Shown piece by piece: positions 45,575-55,678 of a stretch of 64,000 bases of DNA; position 1 is the stretch's first letter; each line of letters starts with the position of its first letter. The DNA is from Cunninghamia lanceolata (taxonomy: Eukaryota; Streptophyta; Pinopsida; Cupressales; Cupressaceae), in assembly GCA_027924645.1 (NCBI GenBank), contig BSBN01000213.1, positions 34,102,501-34,166,500 on the forward strand. The letters run 5' to 3'. Under the pieces are notes generated by a model, which worked only from the letters and a program-made list of their open reading frames with translations, was not told where the DNA came from and did no database searches. The translations under genes were made by a program, and so were the position numbers.

Positions 45575-46848
45575 TGTTACAAATATGTGCCTAATTGGTA
45601 TTGTCATTGATGTTAACATAGCCTTGTTGCCATTGGTGTCAACTGTATCCTATTTTGTTGCCTATTTAGAAGAATGGAATATTGAGGATATTGAGAAAAT
45701 TAATGAAGATCAATGTATGCCAACCATATGGCTGTGTAGAGGATTGTTTGAAGTAGCTCTAGTTAAGTTTTGAGAGGTCCGCATGAAGATTTGAAGAAGC
45801 TATGGCCATTTGAGTAGAACTAGGTTTTGCTATGTTCAGAAGAGATAGAGTGATAGTAAATTGGTCTGGATTGCTCTGTATTGAAATATTATGATCTACC
45901 ATTCTAGAGGCATGTCTAAGAAGTCAGTGTGTATCATCAACTCAAGTGGTTCATGGTTTAGAGGTCTACAAGTAATCTTTCTAGTGTGATAGTCATGGCA
46001 AACAGTGTTCTTGAGGTTCCAGAAGAAGATCATGTGCCTACTGTGTTGGAGGTCTACATTGTAGACCGAGCTCGTAGTTGAAGATTTTCTTCTTTAGTGT
46101 TGTTTTTCCCAGTCTTGGCCGACCAGATGATTCAAGCATGTTGTGGATGATCTATGAGCAATTCTATGGAGCATGGCGTGTTGATCGAGGAAGATTTGAG
46201 TCCCAGTTATATTTGGTTGACAACTTAATGATTCACATTAAGTCAGATGTTTGGAGTGCCGACCTTGATGTTTATTCCAAGGTTGATGAAGCATATAAAG
46301 GCATGTAGTTGAGTTGTTGAAAATCATCCTTGTGCGAAATAATCAAATTCAAAGAAAGGATCAGAGGCAGAGCAGAAAAGAGGAGGAGAAGAGGAACAAG
46401 AATAGTAAAGGATGAAGTGATAGTGAAGAAGTATTTGAAAGAAGAGCAGAATTTTTATGAGCATTCAATGAGACTGAACTAGGAATGAAGAAGATGTTAT
46501 TTCTTAGTTAATTCCTTTTGTATTAAACATAAATTCTGTAGGCAGTGAGCCTCTTTTGAGGAGTGAGCTCTGGGCAGTGCACTTGAAGGCAAGTGCCTTC
46601 CCATTTTCAAGTACTTTTAACAGGGTACAAATCTTGTGGGTTAACCCCCACCGTGGTTTTCTATTAATCAAGTTTCCATGTCAAAAATCTTGGTGTCAAG
46701 TGTGTTAATTATGTTTCTTATTGTTTCATACTTTAATGTTTACATCATTAATCTATTTGTAAGTTGTGAAAGAAGATCAAAAGAGAAAAGGTTAATTTTG
46801 TGGGACAACTAATTCACCCCCCCCTCAGTTGTTGGCCTAATTCCAACA
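45575..46848 (+). mobile_element. 3' LTR of copia-3 (1274 bp)
   Basis: TGTTAC..TTCCAACA, with the family's C-rich run (cacccccccc) near the end and a 'ctctgggcagtg' part like the copia-1 LTR. The matching 5' LTR is absent: the 5' end of the copia is fused to the inverted TRIM LTR. The LTR end is joined exactly to a TRIM-type PBS. Short ORFs inside are chance. Confidence 0.85.
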
Positions 46849-46910
46849 ATTGGTATCAGAGCCAAAGGTTCTGGGTTTGAATCTCCCCCGCAAGTGACGC
46901 TGAGGGGGAT
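46849..46910 (+). other. Second TRIM internal segment: PBS to PPT (62 bp)
   Basis: ATTGGTATCAGAGCC at the start, GAGGGGGAT at the end, directly followed by the 136-bp LTR. It is a full TRIM internal region, like 32437-32514. Confidence 0.75.
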
Positions 46911-47046
46911 TGTTGGCAGTGAGCCAACATCTCTCACATGATTTGTGACATGGATTAACTACCTCCCATGGATTCATTAACTTTGGTGGTTGTATCAGGC
47001 ATTAACAGGTCGATCTTTTGGTACAACGGAAACCATATTTCCAACA
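46911..47046 (+). mobile_element. Right 136-bp TRIM-type LTR
   Basis: TGTTGGCAGTGAG..TTTCCAACA, same length as the left copy, followed by the TSD gggag and the interrupted copia-2 RT. Confidence 0.85.
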
Positions 47047-47880
47047 GGGAGTACATACTAGTTTAGAGTCTTCCATCCCAAACTTCTTTAATGACTCTTT
47101 CACATACTTATACTAAGATATGAAGATTCCTTTATCTGATTGATTGATTTGTAAACCCAGAAAGAAATTCATCTCACCAAACATAGACATCTCAAACTCT
47201 TTCTAAATTTCACCAGCAAATTTCATACACATACCTTTATTTCCACCAAAGATAATATCATCAACAAAGACTTCAACAATCAAAATTTGATCACCATTAA
47301 TCTTGAAATAATGATTACTGTTAGTAGTGCCTTTACTGAATCCTAACTATAGTAAGTACTTATCCAATCTTGCATACGATGCCCTGGGATCTTGCTTGAG
47401 TCCATATAATGCTTTCTTCAACTTGCATACCATATCACCTTGATTTGATAGTTGGAAACCTTCTGGTTGCTCAATGTAGACTTCCTCTTCTAACTCCCCA
47501 TCAGGAAGGCAGACTTCACATCTATCTGATACACTTTGAAATCTTTGTGAGCTACAAATGCCAGAAACATTCTGATTGCTTCAATCTGAGCTACTGGCAA
47601 AAGTTTCTTCAAAATCTATCCCTTCAATTTGGGAATATCCTTTGCACATAAGCCTTGCTTTATTCTTTACAACTTCTCCATTTTCATTCAGCTTATTCCT
47701 GAAGAACCATTTGGTTCCAATAACATTTTTGTTAGCAGGTCTAGGAACTAGTTCCCAAGTTTCATTCTTTTCTATTTGTATTAGTTCTTCTTCCATTGCC
47801 TTAACCCAATTTTCATCATTGCAGGCTTCATTCATAGTTTTTGGTTCAACTGTAGAGAGCAGACAATAATTCACTTGTTC
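47047..47880 (-). pseudogene. Copia-2 reverse transcriptase (second part of the split gene)
   Basis: Read from 47874 down: [60 protein letters not shown] (open to 47581). After a frameshift it continues with [60 protein letters not shown] and [11 protein letters not shown] down to 47047, where the 14.7-kb insertion interrupts. The remainder is at 31598-32300. Confidence 0.85.
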
Positions 47881-48200
47881 TTCTGCAGCTCTTATCCTTG
47901 TCAGTACTCCTTTCTCTTTGTCTCCAATAATTTGATCTTCAGATTGATTTATTCTTACATACTTGGGAATTTTAACAATTTTTGGAGCCTTTTCTTCTTC
48001 ACTTTGATTGTCTTCTTATTCAACCTTTTCTTCATAAGTTATATCAGCAGGTTCATCTGACTCATAGCCACTCCGATCTGATGTTTTGCCTTCATCCATC
48101 TTCACATTTGCACTCTCCACAATCTTTTTCAACCTTTTGTTGTAGCACCGGTAGGCCTTACTCTTGGTAGAGTATCCAAGGAAGATTCCTTCATCACATC
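47881..48200 (-). pseudogene. Copia-2 integrase C-terminal end and linker
   Basis: YRCDEGIFLGYSTKSKAYRC, YNKRLKKIVESANVKMDEGK, GYESDEPADITYEEKVE and then an acidic linker, parallel to copia-1 15774-16140. It is cut at 48200 by a gypsy LTR. The rest of copia-2 (integrase core, gag, 5' LTR) should lie beyond the window. Confidence 0.8.
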
Positions 48201-49271
48201 TGTAAACACCCAAAAATGACCACATCATCGCATCACTTGCATTTCATCAAATCCGTCTAATCACCTGCATTTCAACGTTAATTGAATAAATTCTATTTAT
48301 TTAATTAATTTCATCAAAATCATCAAATTCTTCCAAATCTCCTAAATTCGACATTAATTAAATAAGTTATATTTATTTAATTAATTTCATCAAAATCAAC
48401 TTTATTCTTCCAAAGTTAAATAATTTCAATTATTTAATCAAAATCATTATCTTCTTCCAATTTTCAAATCCACATCAATTGAATAAATTAATTATTTAAT
48501 TAATTTATCATTTAAATCCTCTTATCTATAATTAAATAATTTCTAAATTATTTAATTAAATTAATTATTCTTCCAAATTTATTTAAATTGAATATATCTT
48601 CTAAAAATAAAATAGAATCAAATATTTTATTTATCCTTCATCATGAAAAATAAATTAAATCAATTTATTTGTTTAATTTATTTAAATCTTCAAATCTAAT
48701 CTATTTCTTCCATCAAGCACAAACAATTAAATAAATTTATTTTTTTATCTTCTAAATCAACTAAAAATAAATCTTGTTCATCATGCACACAAAATTAAAT
48801 AATTATTATTTAATTTATCTCAAATCATGCAAAAAGCAAATCATAAGTTGAGTTAATTGACTTAATCAATATTATTTTTATCAACAACTCATAAATTAGA
48901 AAAAAACATTTTCTATTTTTATAAAATCTAATTATCTCATGTTTGTTCCATGTCTTTTCATGTCAAATCAATTAGTTAACTCAAATAAAAATATTTTTTT
49001 GTGTGACATGTGTCAGGTGCACATTCATCATGAATTCTAGATTTATCTCATCCATTGATTCCATTGAATTATGTGGACCATTGATCAATCTTCATTGAAA
49101 CCTATATAAACCCCCCTCACCTCCTTAACAAATCATATTTGATCATTTAAGCTTTTGTATTCTTATAGTGCATTGAGCATACATCGCATCGTTGAGCACA
49201 CTTCTACCTTTTGAGCACAAACACAATCTACATCCTCTTGTTACAAACATGGTTTCGCAATTTATGAAGCA
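48201..49271 (+). mobile_element. Gypsy LTR A, truncated at its 3' end
   Basis: Starts TGTAAACACCCAAAAATGACC. It matches LTR B up to 'atttatgaagca' and then breaks off, lacking the last ~178 bases of LTR B. It has many AT palindromes (ttaattgaataaa.. type) and a TATA box at 49103-49109 (cctatataaac). Confidence 0.85.
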
Positions 49272-49376
49272 CAGGGGCAGCTAGCTACACTGGGGCATCA
49301 AAATTGTATCATGTCTTCAACAATCATTTTCTTTGAAACAACACTATATACTGCATTGCATCAAAGAGGGGCAAAA
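49272..49376 (+). mobile_element. 105-bp internal remnant with PPT
   Basis: All that remains between LTR A and LTR B: a G-rich motif 'ctggggcatca' (49300-49310) and the PPT AAAGAGGGGCAAAA (49363-49376). The whole coding region and the LTR A end have been deleted. Confidence 0.8.
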
Positions 49377-50661
49377 TATAGACACCCAAAAATGACCATG
49401 TCATTGCATCACTTGCATTTCATCAAATCCGTCTAATCCCCTGCATTTCAACGTTAATTGAATAAATTCTATTTATTTAATTAATTTCATCAAAATCATC
49501 AAATTCTTCCAAATCTCCTAAATTCAACATTAATTAAATAAATTATATTTATTTAATTAATTTCATCAAAATCAACTTTATTCTTCCAAAGTTAAAAATT
49601 TTCAATTATTTAATCAAAATCATTATCTTCTTCCAATTTTCAAATCCACATCAATTGAATAAATTAATTATTTAATTAATTTATCATTTAAATCCTCTTA
49701 TCTATAATTAAATAATTTCTAAATTATTTAATTAAATCAATTATTCTTCCAAATTTAAATAAATCATTCAAATTTATTTAAATTGAATATATCTTCTAAA
49801 AATAAAATAAAATCAAATATTTTATTTATCCTTCATCATGCAAAATAAATTAAATCAATAATTTATTTGTTTAATTTATTTAAATCTTCAAATCTAATTT
49901 ATTTCTTTCATCAGGAACAAACAATTAAATAAATTTATTTATTTAATTTACTTTTTTATCTTCTAAATCAGCTAAAAATAAATCTTGTTCATCATGCACA
50001 CAAAATTAAATAATTTATTATTTAATTTATCTCAAATCATGCAAAAAGCAAATCATAAGTTGAGTTAATTGACTTAATCAATATTATTTTTATCACCAAC
50101 TCATAAATTAGAAAAAAATATTTTCTATTTTTATGAAATCTAATTATATCTCATGTCTGTTCCATGTCTTTTCATGTCAAATCAATCAGTTAACTCAAAC
50201 AAAAATATCTTTTTGTGTGACACATGTCAAGTGCACATTCATCATGAATTCTAGATTTATGTCATCCATTGATTCCATTGAATTATTTGGACAGTTGATC
50301 GATCTTCATTGAAACCTATATAACCCCCCCTCATCTCCTTAGCAAATCCTCTTCGATCATTTATTCTCAGGCATCCCTATAGCGCATTGAGCATACATCG
50401 CATCGTTGATCACTTCTACTTTTTGAGCACAAACACAATCTACATCCGCTTGTTGCAAACATGGTTTCACAATTTATGAAGCAATCCACATTGGACCAAG
50501 ATAACAACACAATCTAGGTGAAAGCTTTCATTGTTTTTTTGTGTTAATTCATTGATTATTTGGTTGTTTTCTTAGATCGTTATCTTGATGTTATAGGATT
50601 GAGTTGTTGATTATTTCATCATTTTGATTATCATTCGATCTTGAATTTATTCCTATACACA
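49377..50661 (+). mobile_element. Gypsy LTR B (1285 bp), shared by the deleted element and G3
   Basis: Begins TATAGACACCC, a decayed form of TGTAGACACC, after a PPT. It ends ..TATACACA three bases before the PBS. It therefore acts as 3' LTR of the remnant on its left and as 5' LTR of G3 on its right. TATA box near 50316. Confidence 0.8.
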
Positions 50662-50663
50662 TT

Positions 50664-50682
50664 CTGGCATGCCCGGTGGGAC
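50664..50682 (+). other. Primer binding site region of G3
   Basis: TGGCATGCCCGGTGGGAC three bases after the LTR end. Nearly identical to the PBS-like segment of the 8.2-kb element (40255-40276, - strand). Confidence 0.6.
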
Positions 50683-50739
50683 CCACTAATCACTTGTTTT
50701 CTTTAGAAAATTTGATTTTTTTGAAGTACAGTACGGAAC

Positions 50740-51245
50740 AACGTAGATGAACATAGCAAAGAGCCTCTGCATCACAGTAAGGCACCTCTGGTATATCATC
50801 AAAGCACCTTCGGGCGACAGTAATGTGCCTCTGGCTTGCAATAAAGCACCTTTGGTATAACAGTACCATGCTTTTGGCACTCCAGTACAACGCCTTTGGA
50901 TACTTAGGATTTCTAATTGGTTTTCTGATTTACAGGGTCTAAACTTATCATATTTTCATCATTGCTTATAGATCTCAGCTTTATCAATCATTCTAGAGCA
51001 TATTATAATCATGACATCATCTTTCAAATCTAGCTTTTTCATGAAATACTGAGTTTTGCAGATTTGGGATAGTGTCACGCCTTTGCACCGTAGTAGCGCG
51101 CCTTTGGTATAACAGTAGAGCACCTCTGGTATCATAGTCCAGTGCCTTTGGTCAAAAGAAATACACCTTCAGTAACACAGTCAAGCACTTTTAGTAACAC
51201 AGTAAGTCACCTTTGGTAACACAGTAAAGTGCTTTTGGTCAAGTT
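50740..51245 (+). repeat. Degenerate repeats in the G3 leader (cctttggtaacacagt type)
   Basis: About 13 copies of a 20-30 base unit like 'gcacctttggtataacagta' at 50740-50900 and 51075-51242. A second block of about seven to eight copies lies at 57770-57945, on the other side of the inserted TR-GAG-like element, so the leader array was once continuous or nearly so. No protein. Confidence 0.8.
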
Positions 51246-51869
51246 GATTTATTTTTGCTAACTATTGAGTTTGTGTGGAACTAATCATCTTTTTGCATCT
51301 TCTTAGTACTCAAACAGAGCAAATGGGGTTTTCTAAACGTGTTCATGCAAGACGAGCTTTGAAGAAATTGCCAAATCTATTGCACTAAGTCTTAGAAACA
51401 TATTGATTTCTTAAGGGACAATGGACATGAATGAAAAAACACTTCAATTTTTTAAGGGACAATGGACATGAATGCCAAACACTTCAATTTCATAAAGGAC
51501 AATTGACAACTAAAATCATGTGTGTGCCTAATCTAGTTGCACCTTATTTTTCTTATAACAGGACAATTGAACCTTTGTTTGACGTGCTTCATCTTACTTT
51601 TCAGTTATTCCTTTAGAAGGGCCTACTTTTGGATTGCGCTTCATCCAAAAGGGATGACCCTAAGCGGATTTTTCCTTTGAACCGCTATATAAAAGGGATA
51701 AGGTGAAAGCCAAGTCCTAACCGACGTCAACCTTATCTTGTGGTGCCAAATCAAAAAGAGGTGAATAGAACTTTGTGGAAATAATTTTCACATTGTACGA
51801 AGTGTTTGATACTCTTAGTAGGATTGGTCAAAGCTTTTAGTAGCTTGCCACATTTCTCATAAGGCATTG
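51246..51869 (+). other. G3 leader, non-coding
   Basis: No gene. A 45-base tandem duplication (unit with 'aagggacaatggacatgaat') lies at 51412-51480. 'ccgctatataaaaggg' near 51689 is TATA-like but lies far outside the LTR. Confidence 0.5.
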
Positions 51870-51874
51870 GTCCC

Positions 51875-53470
51875 TGGTGCAGGAGCACCCGTAACATGAT
51901 CAGGATATAGGATAATTGTCCGCATGATGACAGGATAGTCTATTTTTAGTATGTTTGACTTCATCATGTAATAAGGTCCATTGGACCGATGCTATGTATT
52001 AGTTCAGCCTAGGAGTATGTGTAGGCAGTTAGAGATCGTGATAAGGTTATCTGAGCTGTCCTCTCTCCCAGCCGCTTGGAAGCTCCCAGCCGCTGGGAAG
52101 TGAGTTGGTAGTACTCGAAGGACTTTGCTATATATACCTTCGATCTGTTAGGGTTTAGCATATATTGATATATGGATATTGATAGATGTTATGTTCAGGA
52201 GAGTAGTATTGGTGGCATGTTGTACTGGTGATCAGTCCAGACATTGTGAAGCAGAATTGTAGAAGTAGGACATTTGAATTTCAATTGAATAAGATCTCAT
52301 CATTTGCATTATATGATTGTATCAGCTGTAACTGTTTTGATTTCCTTTCTGTTTTGCAAGTTGATGGGTTCCTTCAACCCTTCCACCGGTTGATCCTGTG
52401 AATCGGTGGAATGGTCCTGTATTATAGCTTAGTTTGCATTTGTGTTTTCTGTTTATGCATTGCATTGTTCAAGAGATCAGTTAGGAGCATGCTGTGAATC
52501 AGCCTAGCATCCTCATGTGCTAGGTATAGAAAGATAAACTGTTAGATTTTGGTTTGAAGGTGATCCGGCCCGGTCATCATATTGTCTTTGTGTAATAGAG
52601 CGGTTCTGAGTGTTTACATGCAGTGGACGGATATACAGGAGTCTGCATGTGCGTTTCCAGTCGGAACAAGCCGCATCGTCATCTGCGAATGCATCGCCAT
52701 CAGGATCGGGTCATGAAACTGTTGAAGTTTGCATGTTGCAAGTGCATCAGGATGTTTTAAGTCAGATATATACTCAGTGTATATATCGTTGTCAGGATCA
52801 TCTCTCAGGGGTGCCCATCATCCGCGTATCGCTAGCAGATGCGGGAGTGAAAGTTCATTTTTTTGACTAAGTGTTGAAGAGGTCATCAGGATATTGTGTG
52901 ACGTCATCGTCATCAGGATATGACATCATCGTCATCAGGATATTGAGATATCCCCCTATGCAAGTTTATCCTGCTGTCGCTAAGGGTTTAGGTATCGGCG
53001 TAGGCTCTCGGCAGAAAGTTGTGTTAACATCATCAGGAGGTTTCGAGGGAACCGGATAAATCATAACATGATGCTGTTGCTTGTGTCGTCGGCTATCGGA
53101 GCATCGAAAGGAAGGTGCTGAAGTGGTCGTCGTCAGGATATTTGGAGCAACCGGATATTTGATATCCTGCTGACGAAGGTGGTGTCGCATACCATGATGA
53201 TGCCGCTAGTGTTTGGCACCCGATGAACAGTGCAACAGGAGGATGTTTGCGCCCGTTGAGTATCATGATGATGATGATAGGCGACAGGCGGAGGAGGTGA
53301 ACAGTAGTCGGCAGGAGGATAATTGTGATCGTCCAAAATATGATGATGCTATTGGTGTTTACAGGAAATATGATGATGATGCTGAGCCGATAGGGATTTT
53401 TATCATGCTGTTTGTATTATTGGCTCCTCCTTCCTGTTAGTAAGCTCCCGTTGCGTTTCACTCTGCATCA
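51875..53470 (+). mobile_element. 5' LTR of the TR-GAG-like element (1596 bp)
   Basis: A TATA box (ctatatatac) is at 52128-52137, preceded by an 18-base direct repeat (ctcccagccgcttggaag and ctcccagccgctgggaag, 52065-52100). Downstream are repeated 'gtcatcaggata' units (about 52880-53150), one with the bZIP-type palindrome TGACGTCA (52899-52906). ORFs inside are not credible genes. Confidence 0.95.
52128..52137 (+). promoter_or_regulatory. TATA box of the TR-GAG-like element
   Basis: CTATATATAC about 253 bases into the LTR, with the 18-base direct repeat ending some 28 bases upstream. The same in the other LTR at 55912-55921. Confidence 0.6.
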
Positions 53471-53473
53471 TAG

Positions 53474-53485
53474 TGGTATCAGAGC
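53474..53485 (+). other. PBS of the TR-GAG-like element
   Basis: TGGTATCAGAGC, the standard complement of initiator Met tRNA, three bases after the 5' LTR. Confidence 0.85.
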
Positions 53486-53518
53486 AAAGGTTAGGATCTT
53501 CTGGAAAAGATAAGCAGG

Positions 53519-55678
53519 ATGTCAGACGAAGAAGGAACATCTGAGGTTCCAGCAAGGATGACCAACGCTGAGTTGGCAGTTCTGGTGAAGAAATAGATTG
53601 CAGAAAGCAAGGCCGTGAAGGCTCAGAATCAGGAGTTGAAAGATGAGTTAGCAAAGTTGAGGAGCAGAGTAGGTTCTGGTAGCGAAGATGATAGGGAAGA
53701 AGAAGAGATCCCTAATTGGAGCGAGGAGGTCGTTCCTGCAGACCAGAGACCACTGTTGAACGCCCTCAAGGCCATGGAGAGGAGAACCATGGATGTGAAA
53801 CTGGATTTGCCAGTGTTTACAGGTAAGATGGACCCTGATTCAGTGATGGAGTGGATAGACTGTTTGAACAATTTCTTTGTAACAGAGGAGGTACCAGAAC
53901 AACAGAGAGTGAAGATAGCACAGTCAAAGATGAAAGAAGCTGCCTTGACATGGTGGAATTTTGTTCAAGATGATAGAGTACAGGAAGGAAAACGTAGAGT
54001 TGCCACATGGAAGAAGATGATGGCATTAGTAAAGGAAGCTTATATTCCATTGGATTACAGCATCCAATTACACAAGAGGAAGTAAAACCTGAAGCAGAAG
54101 GAGCTAGATGTCAGCTCATATACAGAAGAATTCATGAAACTCTGTATGAAGACAAAGGTAAAAGAAAGTGAGGAAGAAAAGGTAGCCAGATACCTTAATG
54201 GATTGAGGTTTAATATTCAGGAAGATCTTAGTCTGCATAATCCAGATACAGTTCAGAAATGTTTCCAGTTGGCATTGAAAGTGGAAGAGAAGTTAAAGAG
54301 AAAACAAGAACAAAACAATAGAGGAAGAGGATCAGCCCATAGAACAAGGCAAACCAATGAGAGTCAAGAAGACACTGGTAAAGGACAGGGACAGTCTGAT
54401 TTCAGAGGTGGATGGAAAGGTAATAAAGGAAGATTTGGAGGTGGTAGAGGTTCTACTTCATTTTCAAGAAAGTGTTACACCTGTGGTGAGTTTGGTCATC
54501 CCTCTTTCAAATGTCCAGAAAACAAAGGTTCATCATCCAGAAATGATAGAACTAATGACAAGAGAGTACAACTTGTGCAAGAAGAGACAGTAGAGCAAAG
54601 TGTGCAGAGTCCAAACACTTATCAAAAGGATAAGGAGGCTGATAATTGTGGATACCCAGAAAGTGGAGAATCTCTGCTGATGAGAAAAACAATGACTACC
54701 ATGAAGGTACCTGACAAAGAATCCCCACAAAGAAGAGCTCTTTTCAAGACTACATGCAAGAGTAAAGGTAAAGTATGTAAGGTTGTCATTGATACTGGTT
54801 CAACAGACAACATGGTATCTCAGGAGATGGTGGATAAACTGAATTTGGAAAGGATTCCACATCCACACCCTTACAAGGCATCTTGGGTGAGTGATAGTCA
54901 TTCACTTTTTGTCTCTGAACAGGCATATGTGGATTTTCAGATTGGAGCCTATCAGGATAGAATTTTGTGTGATATTTTGCCCATGGAATGTTGTCACCTA
55001 CTGTTGGGTAGACCATGGCAATTTGATCGAAGGGTACTATATGATGGGTATGCTAATACCTACACCATCCAGAAAGATGTGAAGACTATTAAGTTGATGC
55101 CATTGCAGGCAAATGCTGCAGTACAGAGGGCAGCCCAAGTCATTTTAATGGGAAAGAAGGCATTTATGCAGAAGCCTATAGGAGCAGGCATGCAGGCAGT
55201 TGAGAACACTGCAGGGAAAGGAGTTGTTAAAGACAACAAGCTGAAGAAAGTTTCAGTTGTGACTGACAGAGGTCAGCAGCAGGTTCAGAAACAGGATGGT
55301 AAACAGCAACCAGTTGAGAGGAATGACAAGGATGTTGTCATAGTTGGGACTATTGTTTGTCCTATAAGAGTTGAAAGAAAGACAGAGTTGAACATTGCAA
55401 CAGTTCAAGAGGCAGTTCAGACAGAGGTTCTGGTCATACAACCTGACAAACACAAGGTATGTGAGAGGAAGGCCTACATTGACAGGCATGAGGGTTCACT
55501 TGCAAGACAGCAAGTTACAGTTCAGAAGTCTTGGAGCAGCCAAGAGCCAGCAGAGGATAAAGCTGGAACAGGTCAGAAGACTGACAAGGCAAAGTGTAAA
55601 GGTGGAGGACTTCCATATCCTAACTCATGGGACATGAGTTATTTTCTTTTGGGGAGTATGGTGCAGGAGCACCCGTAA
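53519..55678 (+). pseudogene. Gag-protease gene of the TR-GAG-like element, two nonsense codons
   Basis: One frame runs from ATG 53519 (about 33 bases after the PBS) to TAA 55676-55678, which lies 20 bases inside the 3' LTR. Stops at 53594 (TAG) and 54083 (TAA) interrupt it. Domains: coiled-coil-like start (AQNQELKDELAKLRSRV), Ty3/gypsy Gag core (MEWIDCLNNFFV, AALTWWNFVQDD, TWKKMMALVKEAYIP), and after the second stop LDVSSYTEEFMKLC. Then come basic Gly/Arg-rich sequence, a zinc knuckle CYTCGEFGHPSFKC (54473-54514) and an aspartic protease with VVIDTGSTDNMVS (54782-54820) and LLLGRPWQFDR. A Lys/Gln-rich tail of about 190 residues follows. Both stops could come from Gln codons by a single C-to-T change. 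Gag would form particles and protease would cut the polyprotein; RT and integrase must come from another element. Confidence 0.93.

Larger units (their letters stand above)
32301..47046 (+). mobile_element. 14.7-kb composite insertion bounded by 136-bp TRIM-type LTRs
   Basis: Both outer ends are 136-bp direct repeats (TGTTGG..CCAACA, 17 differences by eye). The 5-bp TSD gggag lies outside at 32296-32300 and 47047-47051, and the copia-2 RT reads on across it. Inside, from the left: PBS and PPT-like segment, an inverted copy of the same LTR, copia-3 without its 5' LTR, the copia-3 3' LTR, a second PBS-PPT segment, and the right 136-bp LTR. Whether this moved as one unit or grew by later insertion and rearrangement is not settled. 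Confidence 0.7.

Noticed and set aside
50740..51245. CRISPR-like regular repeats
   Set aside because: Units are degenerate and lack fixed-length unique spacers, and the genome is a plant's. This is a leader repeat array of a gypsy element.
52610..53440. ORFs of 60-86 codons inside the TR-GAG-like LTRs (also at 56394-57224)
   Set aside because: They are identical in both LTRs because the LTRs are copies, they have no family resemblance, and they lie around the likely leader of the element transcript.
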